A stretch of DNA of 64,000 nt from assembly GCF_040807025.1 (NCBI RefSeq), contig NC_090943.1:6558356-6622355 (forward strand), written 5' to 3'. Positions within the stretch are counted from its first letter, which is position 1. Each line of letters starts with the position of its first letter. The translations under genes were made by a program, and so were the position numbers. Source of the stretch: Struthio camelus (lineage: Eukaryota; Chordata; Aves; Struthioniformes; Struthionidae). This document shows positions 39,537 to 49,407 of this stretch, in pieces. A model generated the notes under the pieces. The model did not search any database, had not been told where the DNA came from, and saw only the letters and a list, made by a program, of their open reading frames with translations.

Positions 39537-39719
39537 TACCTTGCAATTCAAAAAGGCCCAGATCTTACCCACACGGACCCAGGCACCAATCTGTGCCCAG
39601 GTGGTCACACCGGGGTCTAACCTAAGGGCACACAAACACCTACCCTGGGGCGCTGGTACACAGAAACGTGCAGGGAAGGGGGCTAAGCGTGGCTGAGCCA
39701 TGCCAACTGACAAGCAAGC

Positions 39720-40120
39720 CCAAACAGCCAGGTGTCCCCGGGCTCAGCACGTCCCCGCAGCAAAGGAGACGCTGCTCCGCCACCCTGCAGCCCCGTTGCA
39801 GAGCAGCTGGGCTCGCTGTCGGCGGAGGAGGCTGGCACGTTCCCCCGCCGTGTGCCGCGCAGGAGGCGGGCCAGGGGGGCTCCGGGGGTCGAGCCGTCCC
39901 GCTGCTAGGCGGGCTGGCTCTCGGTTCACGTGGAGCCAGGGCTGGCTCTCACGGGGTCCCTGCCACCCGGCATGCGCCCCCGGCTGCCCTGCCCGCTGTT
40001 GGCAGGGCCTCCCTGGGGCTGGCTGCCACCGTCTGCCGCTAATAGGATCAAGGCTCAGGGAGGGAGCCGGGTCTGCTGCTGGAGCACCAGCCCCGTGTTT
40101 CTGCGCCTGAGGAAGAGCAG
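39720..40120. promoter_or_regulatory. CpG island
   Basis: GC content is about 70 percent. I counted 32 CpG dinucleotides by eye between 39721 and 40140, giving an observed/expected ratio near 0.6. This meets the usual island criteria in a window where CpG is otherwise sparse. The island contains GC-box-like stretches (gaggcggg at 39863) but no recognisable coding sequence. The three overlapping open frames across it are a by-product of high GC. CpG islands of this size in birds usually mark a promoter or an orphan regulatory island. A TATA-like box reading toward the island lies at 40461-40471 on the - strand. No transcript can be assigned. Confidence 0.6.
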
Positions 40121-40460
40121 GCTCATTGCAGGGCATGTGAGAGAGCAACCCGAGTACAGGGCTGGACACAAAGCAGCTCAGGAGGGAGGGCAAGCAGCCA
40201 AGCTCTCCCCGGGTCCTAGGCGCCTTTCGCCATGCGTTGGCCTCTGGATCTGCTCCACGCCATCCTTAAAGAAAAAGCCCTGCTTGAAGAGGTTTGCACG
40301 GGGCTGCGAGTGAAGCATAGCTCCTCCTTGGCCCCCTGCCCGCTGCTGAGTTAGGACTGTGAGTCAGGGAGCAGGGAAATGAAGCCAGGGGATGTTGTAA
40401 TGCTACAGGGGAGGTCTGTGCCCCGGAGCCTTCCTCATGTATGAGTGGTGGTGGGACGTG

Positions 40461-40471
40461 GCTTTTATAGG
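40461..40471 (-). promoter_or_regulatory. TATA-like box facing the CpG island
   Basis: On the - strand the sequence is CCTATAAAAGC, a near-ideal TATA box. Initiation would be expected about 30 bases downstream, around 40432-40437, so transcription would run into the CpG island at 39.7-40.1 kb. The flanks are GC-rich. No coding first exon is recognised downstream. Confidence 0.3.
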
Positions 40472-42904
40472 CTGAGGGGAGAAATGCCCCCACCCCAAAA
40501 CCCTGCCATGCTCCTGGAGGCTTGGGAGTCCCTGCCATGGATGCTCTCTGGACAGGGAACACCGACCCAGGGCGCAGTTCAGGGCTGCCTGTATCCCAGG
40601 GCTCTGGCACCAATGCTCAGGCTGGCTTCCCCGCTGGGTTTGGGGAGGTGTGCAGGGAAGCAGCCGGGAAGGGTGGCGCTGGCAACCTGTGTGAGCCACC
40701 CCTGTGCTCAGCCTTCCCTTCCCTGCTGAAATGGGTCCCCCGACCTCACCTGGCTCCCTGGCTGCAAACCCCTTCCTCATGGCTTCTCCTGCCTCCACTT
40801 CTCAGGCGAACAGGCGGTCTCTCGTAGAAAACGCCTGCCGATTCTGGGATGCTAACAGTAGCTCATATGCCCTTACATCATCTGGTCAACGTCATGTGGT
40901 CCTACTGAGCGAACACGTAGACCTGCTGGATGGTGTGAGCCCTTGGCTGAGTTCAGTAGCCACCCTCCACAGGATAGCTTTGGAGAGGAGTAGGGGCAGA
41001 GGCGTTTCAAGACACACAGCTACAAAGCCAGGGCCTAGTTGTGAAAACCAGCCGTTGGCTGCTGTAAATGGGACCAGATGGAGAACCTCAGAGCAGCTGG
41101 GAATCAGCCTCTTTTAGCAGATGCCTGTCTGTGCCCTCGCTCCTGGGACTGCTAGGTAATGGGGAAAGCTAGCCATGTTGGGGGGGGCATTTTTGGGGGA
41201 GCTAATTAAACACATCTTGGCCTGCTTTGTGCAACCAGGGCAGAGTGCATTAAGGCAGAGCAAGGGACCAAGAGGTGAGACCCACCTACCACAAAGTATG
41301 TGACAAATGCAGAGCTGCTCCCAGTGCGATCAGGAAGCTTGGTTCTGCATGAGATTCAGGAATAACCTGCACAGGGTGTTCTGCAGGCATGAATTCAACC
41401 CAAGTGAGGCTGTTAAGGTACCAAATCAAACCCAAACATCTGGGGTACAGAGAGGCTCTAAAACACACCAACTCTGCCTTATTTAAGCTCCACAGTCCCT
41501 GTCCTCTTCAGGATGCTCCCTTTTCCATTTACAGTGAATGCTGCACTGCCCTCTTGAAATTGCATAAAACCAAGAGAAGGCAAGGATGCCGGCATCTGCT
41601 TGGATAATTTGGCTGACTGAACATGACTTTGATTCATTTATTTTCTGAGAGGAAAATATTTGGCTCAACTGGAGGCTAATTCCCTTCCTCTCCTGAGATT
41701 GCCTGTAATAGCTAAATCTCAGCTCGCTCATTCGCTCCTATACCTCTGGAAACAATTTAATCAATTCCTTGTTTATAAAATGCCTATGTTTGTGGACAGT
41801 TGACAAAATAAAACCTGTCTTCTGTTTTCCTGCCAGATCTCAGCAGCGTTAGAATTTGAGGTGAATTTTCACTTTATTCTTTGTATGTTCTTTTCTCACT
41901 CTCTAGCTGCAGCAAAGATGCAACTTCAGAGAAATAGGAAATGAAGTCCAGGACTAAATATACCACTCACTCTAAGGAATACAGGTCGTGATCTAAGTCC
42001 ATTTTTTTCATTGCTAGTCTTTTATCCATAATGAGTGGAAATCCTGAATCCAAATACACCTGATGTTTCAGAAGCTCGTATCTGGAGCTGGATTTGAAAA
42101 CCGCAGCACGCACCAGTCTCTGTCACAGGTACAGGGCCTAAATCTCTGCCTTGATATCCGTTCTTCGGATATCTAACAACCCTCCACTGCCAATATCTCT
42201 TCAGGGAAGATTCATTTCCTTTGGCCTCAGCCACCTGACCACGTGGACCACCGAAGCTCTTTAGGCTGAGAAGCAGGATGGCATGAAACAAACCTTCTCT
42301 GCAGGAAGGCTTTCTCCGACCTATTTTAGATGGCTATTTTGTGTGAGACAAATCACCAGAACCTCAATGACATTAACGAGAGATGAGGACAGCTTGCTTT
42401 CTTGAAGGCTACCAAAATATAGCCCAGCTTCTGCAGGACCGGGGACAGTCATCTTGGGCAAATACAGCTCAGCAGTAGCACCAGTTTTGGCTGTCCCAGT
42501 CAAGCTTTGGCCCTTTACCTTCACAGACAGATATTCAAGGCTTCGGTGTCACAGGAGAACTACCGCTCTGTCATAATTCTTCCTAGAAAGAAGTACTGAT
42601 TTTGAAAATAAAAATGGGTGCACAAGCAAAGCTATTTTGGCACAACCATGATGCTTTTAGTTCACATCCTCTGCTTGTTTGAAATAACAGCCTCATGTAG
42701 ACAAGCCCTAAATTCTGCCAAAAAATCAAGTAAATCTCTACATTTCTTAATCCTTATTGTACAAAGCTTGCTGTTGGCTTTATGATTCTGGCATTTCAGT
42801 ACCTTGAGTTAACTGGTAGCTAGTAACATCCAGGTATTTGTTTTCTGGAGGTAAATTTGTGTATGTATGTCCGCTTGCAGGACCTAGACTACAGGTAAGA
42901 GCAG
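40472..42904. other. No recognisable gene
   Basis: The first 700 bp remain moderately GC-rich, as an island shore. The stretch 41600-41900 is AT-rich with homeodomain- and TGACA-type motifs and could be a conserved element. A donor-like ACAG|GTAAGA occurs at 42894, upstream of the candidate exons at 43.5 kb, but I could not define an acceptor for it. Confidence 0.5.
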
Positions 42905-43211
42905 TCTACGGCAGGTTTTGCTAACCTGTGTGTTATGATTGCTAGAAGGGGTTGTGAAACAGCTCAAATGGATGGGTGCGGATTAGAAGAAACCGTTTTA
43001 CCAAGCAGCAACATTGTTCCTCCTGCATGGGAAATGAGAAGGGCCTCATTTTTTGGTTGCAAGAGGTCACACCAGCCGGGGAACTGCTAGGTGCCTTTAA
43101 CTCAGTCCCTGCACCACAGGCGAGTGCTTCACCCCCGCAGCCGCAGCTCTCGACACCTCCTGCCCCAGCCTGGGAACCAGTCCCAGAGCGAGAAAGTTTG
43201 AGAAATGCTGA
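42905..43211. mobile_element. Possible hAT-type non-autonomous DNA transposon remnant
   Basis: The right end, agtttgagaaatgctg at about 43194-43209, resembles the terminal inverted repeat of Charlie-like hAT elements. The left end, caggttttgctaacct from about 42910, is its imperfect inverted copy (about 10 of 16 positions by eye). The interval of about 300 bp is typical for such elements. No 8-bp target duplication is visible. If real, this is an old amniote-wide copy. Confidence 0.3.
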
Positions 43212-43507
43212 TACATTTAAAAAAAATGCAGTGAAGAGAAGCCTTATCTTCAGGCTGACATAACATGTAGCTATTTCTATGCTGGCATACCTAATGTTTA
43301 TGTGTAATCTAAGGTAAACACACCGCAGAGGGAAGGCCGTGCAGCTTCAGTGAGTGGTAAACTTAGCAAAGCCAGCTCCAAAGAGGGGATAATCTTTCGC
43401 TTGTCTAGTTTATCCTGAAAGAAAATGAAACTCACTTGTTCCCACTGCATGTTTACATTTATGCACATCGGTTCTCAGCAGTGCAAAGTTCAACTTTTTT
43501 TCTGTAG

Positions 43508-43604
43508 TGCAAACCAGGCTGTAAAGACGTCCACTTGTTTTTGCTGCTTTCTCGAATTGAAATGATTTTGTTACAAATTATCTTTTCCAAAGGATCATTT
43601 CCAG
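43508..43604 (+). other. Candidate exon A (97 nt)
   Basis: The acceptor is caactttttttctgtag, a strong polypyrimidine tract ending at 43507. The donor is CAG|GTGAGT, a full consensus at 43604/43605. Only one of three frames is open between them. It starts at the first base, runs 32 codons and leaves one base over (phase 1). The peptide begins CKPGCKDVHLF and is hydrophobic in the middle; I do not recognise it. The next candidate exon, at 44225, starts with two bases that complete the split codon. It may be part of a protein gene or, equally, of a long non-coding RNA. It has not been verified by homology. Confidence 0.25.
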
Positions 43605-44224
43605 GTGAGTTGTGTTGTGAATGATATGAGAAGTTGAGGTCTGTAATGCAGGGCAAGAAGGAGGGACTTTATTTCTATTTCTTGTGCACATTCATGGCAC
43701 GACCTGTTTTGGGTGGAAGCAGGAAAATTCTGCTACATCTCAGAATTAGGGAATATTCAGTTTATGCTGCAGTCAGTGCAACCACACAACACCCCTCCCT
43801 GATCGCAAGGGAGAGCTATTATTTCTACGAGACAGGTGGACAAATAGAAAAAAAGTGTTCAGAACTGAGCCAAGTTTGAAGCCCTATCAAACCCACAGCT
43901 AAAAGGTGCCTCTGATATGGAGACCAAAAATATAATGGAGAAAAAATGACCATGCTTATGACCAATTCACTGGGTTTATACACAGAAAGGTGATGCTGTA
44001 GGTACAAGTATTATCTTTAATATAACTGTAACTGTATCAGTTGGAAGATTTACAGGTGGCTACATCTGTTGACTAATCATTTATGAAAACATATATTCAT
44101 AACTTCATATTCCTTTACTAACTATTAAAGGGCCTGTCACGTAAACTGTTCCTGGAGAAAGAATCCTCAGCTTTCATTAAAGAATAAGATGATGGGATTT
44201 TTGTTGTTTTTTCTCTTGCAAAAG

Positions 44225-44274
44225 AGGGTCTGGATGGTACAAACCTCACTGATGCAGGGGAAAATAAGATACAG
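44225..44274 (+). other. Candidate exon B (50 nt)
   Basis: The acceptor follows ttttttctcttgcaaaag, and the donor is ACAG|GTAAGC at 44274/44275. In the phase left by candidate exon A the frame is open for 16 codons (GLDGTNLTDAGENKIQ after a split GAG codon) and ends exactly at a codon boundary. Of the other two frames, one has a stop and one is open. The intron from exon A would be 620 bp, which is normal for birds. No homologue is recognised. Confidence 0.22.
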
Positions 44275-45028
44275 GTAAGCTTTCTGCAATCAGGAGCTGG
44301 TAGGACCCACGTCACACAGCCGTCCTTTCTCCTGCCCTCTCGGTTCTCACCCTCCCAAAACTTAACAGTCAGTGACACAGTGAGGCTTTGCGGGCTACGC
44401 TCAGCGTTCACTTTGTCGTGGTTTCTGAGCCAAACCAGTGAGATGTGATTACCGCTCACAGCAGTGCGTAGGGTGAGGTGAAAGGACTGATGAGGAAAAA
44501 CTGCCTGGCATCTTCGATGCTCTCTGCTTAGGGCTGTTGGAGCAGCTCCCACCGTCGAGCATCTGGCCCTTGACCAGCACAGCTGAAGCAACTCAGCAAA
44601 TGAGCTTCCTTGGAAGATTTGCAGGGGCTCCAGACTCTGATGACGCCACTACAAGGCTATTTCTTCTTGTAGTGTAGTAAAAGTTGGGAGCTTCTTCTGA
44701 CTGCTAGACATCATACAAAGGGAAACAAGCCATAAGCAAATATTTCCTTTTTAAGAGCTGATTCCACATATGTAGGGCACTCTGGGGCTGCGGGGGTGGA
44801 ATATGTTTTCCCCTCTTGGTTTTTCCTCATCCCTAATCTCTCTTTCCTCTTCAACATTTCCTTGCTCTCCGTGGTTACTCTATACAAACAATTTCCCTGC
44901 TGACATGGTCAATGCAAAAATGCCATAAATATGCACTGCAGATGCAATGTATTACTCACCCATGGAGTGAGTCATCTGGAGCAAGTCAGTAAGGAGCCAT
45001 ACTGGGGCCTGTGAGTCAGCAAGGGTAG

Positions 45029-45056
45029 TTTTTTTGTTTTTGTTTTTTTTTTTTTT
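45029..45056. repeat. T-rich tract
   Basis: 28 bases of T with two G interruptions. It would act as the polypyrimidine tract of the candidate acceptor at 45072. Confidence 0.95.
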
Positions 45057-45072
45057 GAACTCACACCTACAG

Positions 45073-45180
45073 GGAGTGTAAGCACATCCCAGTGCCTTTT
45101 GTGGAAACCCAGGGAGCCCTGCATGGGTGGCCCTGATGTTTGATTCAGGAGATTACTAGAAATTAGGGCAGGAAAGGCCG
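45073..45180 (+). other. Candidate exon C, possibly terminal
   Basis: A 28-base T-rich tract (45029-45056) precedes cacctacag at 45072, a very strong acceptor. In the phase left by candidate exon B the frame closes after two codons (GGA GTG TAA), so if coding this would be the last exon. Its 3' limit is unknown. The nearest + strand AATAAA I noted is near 46125, beyond the CR1 insertion. Confidence 0.18.
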
Positions 45181-45234
45181 TCAATTTTCCTGGTGGCAAT
45201 GGTGGAAGGAGAGGGCTTGTGGAATAAGAGGGTG

Positions 45235-45310
45235 GCCACTGTGGTCAGATGTGGGATTTGAACTTGAGCCTTCATAAAGCGAAAGTCCAACCCGCATCCA
45301 CTCAAACCAG
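45235..45310 (-). mobile_element. tRNA-derived SINE-like (MIR-type) remnant
   Basis: In reverse complement the block contains aagttcaaatcccacatct. This is a polymerase III B-box (GTTCAAATCCC) followed by sequence like the cagctctgccact stretch that follows the tRNA-like head of MIR elements. A weak A-box-like region lies about 45 bases upstream. It cannot fold into a full cloverleaf, so it is a SINE or tRNA relic and not a gene. Confidence 0.35.
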
Positions 45311-45535
45311 AAGGAGCATCGGGAAGCCAAGCAGATCTTAGCACCTGAAGGGGGGCAGATGCACCAGGCTGCATGACACAGAGGGACGGCCATACAGGTG
45401 ACGTCTCATTTCTGAGACAGAAAGCAGGCTTCATACGGTGAGTCCAGGTACCGTGCATTTTCTTGTGCGGCCGACCTTAACTCAGCCGCAGCCCAGCAGT
45501 GTCCTGAGTCCATAAAGTTTCAACATTCTTAGGAA

Positions 45536-45952
45536 CACAGAATCACAGGATGGTGCAGGTTGAAAGGGACCTCTGGAGATCATCTAGTCCAAACCCCTTG
45601 CTCAAGCAGGGTCCTCTAGAGCACATTGCCCAGGATCACGTCCAGGTGGGTTTTGAGTATCTCCAGCGAAGGAGACTCCACAGCCTCTCTGGGCAACCTG
45701 TTCCAGTGCTCTGTCACCCTCACAGGAAAGAAGTTGTTCCTCAGGTTCAGACGGAACTTCCTGTGTTTTGGTTTGTGCCTGTTGCCTCTTGTCCTGTTGC
45801 TGGGCACCACGGAGAAGAGTCTGGCCCCATCCTCTAGACACCTTGCCTTCAGATATTTATACACATTGATCAGATCGCCTCCTAGCCTTCTCTTCTCCAG
45901 GCTGAACAGGCCCAGCTCTCTCAGCCTTTCTTCATAGGAGAGATGCTCCAAG
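45536..45952 (-). mobile_element. CR1 LINE, 5'-truncated, relatively young
   Basis: This is a non-LTR retrotransposon fragment read on the - strand. The frame 45951-45616 is open for 111 codons. It encodes the C-terminal end of the CR1 ORF2 protein, past the reverse transcriptase core, with the family signatures SLEKRRLGGDLI and HWNRLPREAVESPSL. About 80 bp of 3' UTR follows, ending in the short ATTCTGTG-type repeat that closes CR1 elements (seen on + as cacagaatcacag). CR1 copies are normally truncated at the 5' end, and this one stops at about 45950, within the motif that reads on + as ttcataggagagatgctcc. The frame has no stop or frameshift, so the copy is younger than the other CR1 pieces here. 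The encoded fragment lacks endonuclease and polymerase domains and cannot be active alone. The sequence type places the window in a bird. Confidence 0.95.
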
Positions 45953-45978
45953 ATGCTCGGAAGTATCCTGTAGTCACC

Positions 45979-47240
45979 TGTTGGTGTGGCCTGTTGATTC
46001 CCAGATATTAGCTCATCATTAACAAGAATTCAGGGATCCCCCTGCAAAGTGATTAGGTTTTCAAGGTAATAGGTTAAAGCGAATTGTACTTAACACTATA
46101 ACCAATCAACATAGTGGGCAAATAAAGACTAATACAATGCAGGTATGACATGGGAAAGTCATGTGTAGCAAATGTGATTACAGAATAGAAACAAACTCAA
46201 ATGAAAATGAGGAAAGATAGATACTCACAATCTAAAGGGAAGTTTATTAAAAGAAAAAAAAAATAGGGAAATTACCTACTAGAGCAGAAATCTAGCCTAA
46301 GCTTGGTAAGTAATTTTCATGCCAGGCTAGGGTACCTGCAGATGGAAGCCATTGTATGAATGTGAACTTGGCGACAGGGATGCAATTGGTGTGTTGGATC
46401 CCTCTTTTATTTTTTTAACAAACAATATAAACTATTCTAATCTAGCTGAAGCAGCTGGCTGCGGTCGTACCATTTTATCTTAATCCCAATAAGGTAAAAT
46501 TTAAGTCTACTGGCTCCATGGCACTTAAACTGTTTCTCTTAGCCCTTCGCCTGGGAAAAATCCCAAATGCTTCTTACCTTCAGCATTTCCAGATTCTTTA
46601 GCTACTACCTGGCCTAACTAATGCTACATTTGCCTAAGCTATCTATAATCATTCAGATATGCTAAACTACAACTTGTATCTTACACTATCTCCAAAGCTT
46701 ATCACCTACTATTTCCTAGAAGATCTAATGATAAGTGCTATACTGAGGACTACTGGAAGAGTTAGGCAAAAATCATTTGTCTGCAGCGAGTAAAGAACTT
46801 TTGGGTAATCACTTGTAGATTGGTCTAAGCATACCTGGTCCCACTTGTGCTCAAGCCGTCCCATTTACTGAGCAAAGCTGGGCCAGCGCTGGGATGCTCA
46901 GGGTACTTGGTTCCCTTGTGCTCCGAGAGCACAGCAGTTCAGGTCTACCTTTATACAGGTTCCTCTGTTGCCAAAGAGGTCAATTTGTGGATCTGACTTT
47001 GAGCATGAACTAGGATCCAGGCTTAACTAGGGGTATCGTCTCCATCCCAAGAATATTTCCCTGTCCAAGGGAGCGTTCACCCTAGCAAGTGAGTAAGTAG
47101 TGAGGTGCCTCAGGGTCATGGTGCCTCCTGAACTTGGCCGCAGCTTGCTGCACTGTAGCCTCCTTTGCAGTGAAGAGTTATCTCCAAATCTATACTGTCA
47201 GGCTCCAAAAAGGGCTGGGTCACAGCCTGTTATATGGAAG
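45979..47240 (-). mobile_element. Probable solo LTR of an avian endogenous retrovirus, antisense
   Basis: This AT-rich block differs in texture from its neighbours. Read on the - strand it has the parts of a long terminal repeat in the right order: a TATA box (GTATAAAGG at about 46948-46956), a polyadenylation signal AATAAA at 46243-46248 beside an A-rich stretch, and a 3' end that reads ACACCAACA (the + strand starts tgttggtgtggcc at 45979). There are no gag, pol or env remnants on either side, so it would be a solo LTR. Weak points are that the distance from TATA to poly(A) signal (about 700 bp) is long for an R region, and that I found neither a target-site duplication nor a clear far end. 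The 47240 boundary is a guess. It could instead be unrelated AT-rich DNA. Confidence 0.35.
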
Positions 47241-47919
47241 AGAGAAAGTTAGATGATCCCTTACGTGCCGTGAAATGTTCCATGAAACTTTGTAAGTGAT
47301 AGAATATGAACCTCCTTTAAATAGACTTCCTCTGACTGCCTGGGGCCTGCAATTCTCATTAAGCTTGCCTATTTTGACGAACAAGGGATTCTTAGAGGGT
47401 GTCGCTCCTCTTCTCTCTTCTGCTTAAATCCCTCCTTTGCTTCTCCTCTGTGCTGTGTCTTGGCTGTTGCGGTGATATGTGTGTGGCTCTCTTCTTAAAT
47501 CCCACTATCAGAGCAGCTGCTTTAGTTCCCAGACCAACTGCACCTTGCTGTGGTTCCCTTCTCCGATATCCTGGCTCCTCTTTGCATTGCAGGCAGTGGT
47601 GCCTTCAGAAAACCCACTCCGAGCTGGTGGAATGCCTCACAGGCTTCAGAAGCAGAGCCCTTTTGTCAGGCTTTTTGCAGCAGGGAGAGTAATAAACATC
47701 AGAGGAAAGCAGAGCTGCTGCCAAAGATAATTCAGTACAGTAGAGCATGAGTTTGTTTTTTGCGGTGTTCTCCAGAGGGCAATTAGCAGTCTGAGGAGAT
47801 GGTAAGTGGACATGGCTGCAAAAGGAAGGCCCAGTGTGTGAAATCAGCAGGGATGAGAAGAGAAAAAGCCCGTGGGAAGGGCACCCAGTGGGAAGGGTGC
47901 AGGTGTCCTTCAGACCACT

Positions 47920-48030
47920 GGCTGTCAACTTAGGGGCCATGGACTACTTCCAAGAGGTCCATGGAGAGTAGCTAAAAAATGCACATTAGTAGACTTTATT
48001 TTTCTTTGGGGTAGTCTAGGGCACAGCTGG
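47920..48030. mobile_element. Possible hAT-type transposon end with inner inverted repeat
   Basis: The sequence ccactggctgtcaacttagg is followed by a perfect 8-bp inverted repeat, CCATGGAC and GTCCATGG, separated by 12 bases (about 47938-47965). This mimics the subterminal structure of several Charlie-like hAT families, in which a ctggttctcaac-type end precedes a hairpin containing ggtcc. Only one end is recognisable, and the other partner was not found within 500 bp. Confidence 0.3.
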
Positions 48031-49393
48031 AAAATGTAATGAGGTCCTTGCGCTGTAAAATGGAGTCCACACAGCCTGCTCCTGGCTAAGAAGGGGAGCC
48101 TGGGGGCAGTTTTGACACAGGCTATTCTGGAGGGGAGACATGCTGTGCTGTGGAGCTGGTAGGACAAGACTTGTTCCAGAAGCCACCTTCACTTGACCGC
48201 AGCTATTTTCCTTGGGTGTCCAAGGCCATCAGAAAGGTTCGTTATAAACCTGGAACACCTTGTTTATGTCCTTCATTTTGCACAGAGTACTCAACCATTT
48301 CTGTAGCCTGAACACCTAGTTTGCAGGATGAATTGAGAGATCTGAAGAGGGAGCTGATTTGAAGGAGGAGAACAAGGCACAGAGAATCCCAAGCAAACCG
48401 GGCCACCTCCACAGGATATATTCCCCCCTACTATGAGGGTAAGAAACTACTGGAAGAGGATACTATTCGAGCAAGTTAGTTCTTTTCTCAGACAGTGATC
48501 TGGTGTGGAAAAACACTCGGTTTTAGTTTCCGTGTTATCCTGTGTGGTTAGTTACTTCTACTAGAGAATGTTCCTTTCCAGAGACAGGAGTAGGATTCAG
48601 AAAACTTCCTTTCCAGAATTATTGCTCCGTCTAGTAAGTAAATTGAGAATACAATGTGCTGTCCTCTGGTAATGTCTCTAGGAGATAATTGCTTGTCTCT
48701 ACCATCAGTCCTTCATACTGTAGAGATCTGTGCTTTTGATCCGTAGATTTAGATTTTGCTCTAGACCTAAGGAATAGTCAGTACAGTTCCTTGTAAAAGA
48801 GCTTTTGTTCTTACGTTATTGATATTTTTTAAAGCTGGAGAAAGTCCAACGGAAAACAATAGTAATACTCCAAAGGTTGCAAATTTAAGCAACCTGGTGC
48901 TAGAAGCTGCCAGAATCCAGGCTATTAACGTGAGTTCAGTTTGATCTCCTGTTTTGATTTCTTTTTACAAGATCATGCACGTTTCAGTAGAGGGCCCCAA
49001 CCTCATTCAGTGCACCAAGTGGACAGTGAATGAGGCAGAGTGCATCACAAAGCAAACATTTTCTCTTGTGATTAAGGCCCAGTACGGGTAAATTATGTTC
49101 TTGGCTTCACTACCACCTTTTGTTTGATGTTCAGTGAGTGAGATGATAGTATCATAATGGAAGTGTACAAGGCGGCTGAATTATGTTGACAGCCTGGCAG
49201 CATGAATTATGGCCTTCTCCATTGTAACTTTTTAGGACTGTACTTTGCAGCCTTAGTGTTCTCTCCATGAAGCTATGTCATAGCACTCATCATACTGGAG
49301 ATCTGGGTAGATCACTCTTTTTTAGTGTTCTCAAAAGAAGACAGCATCCTCGTGATTGCTGGCTTGTGCAGCTCGTTGTGATAGTGCCTTTGT

Positions 49394-49407
49394 CCACTTG
49401 AGGGCGA
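49394..49407 (+). promoter_or_regulatory. CTCF-like binding motif, weaker
   Basis: CCACTTGAGGGCGA matches 12 of 14 positions of the CTCF core. It is oriented on +, the same as the stronger site at 25.6 kb. Confidence 0.25.

Larger units (their letters stand above)
35386..39719. other. No recognisable gene except one candidate exon
   Basis: Unique sequence with open frames up to 153 codons (35774-36235, +) but no recognisable domain. The candidate exon at 36725-36841 and the CCCT tract at 39510 are the only items worth listing. Confidence 0.5.

Noticed and set aside
39668-40193. Overlapping 124-149 codon frames on both strands
   Set aside because: They are a by-product of the GC-rich CpG island. 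The peptides are rich in A, G, P and R with no domain.
45602-45937. Several other open frames over 45.6-45.95 kb
   Set aside because: Shadows of the CR1 ORF2 frame, which is on the - strand at 45951-45616.
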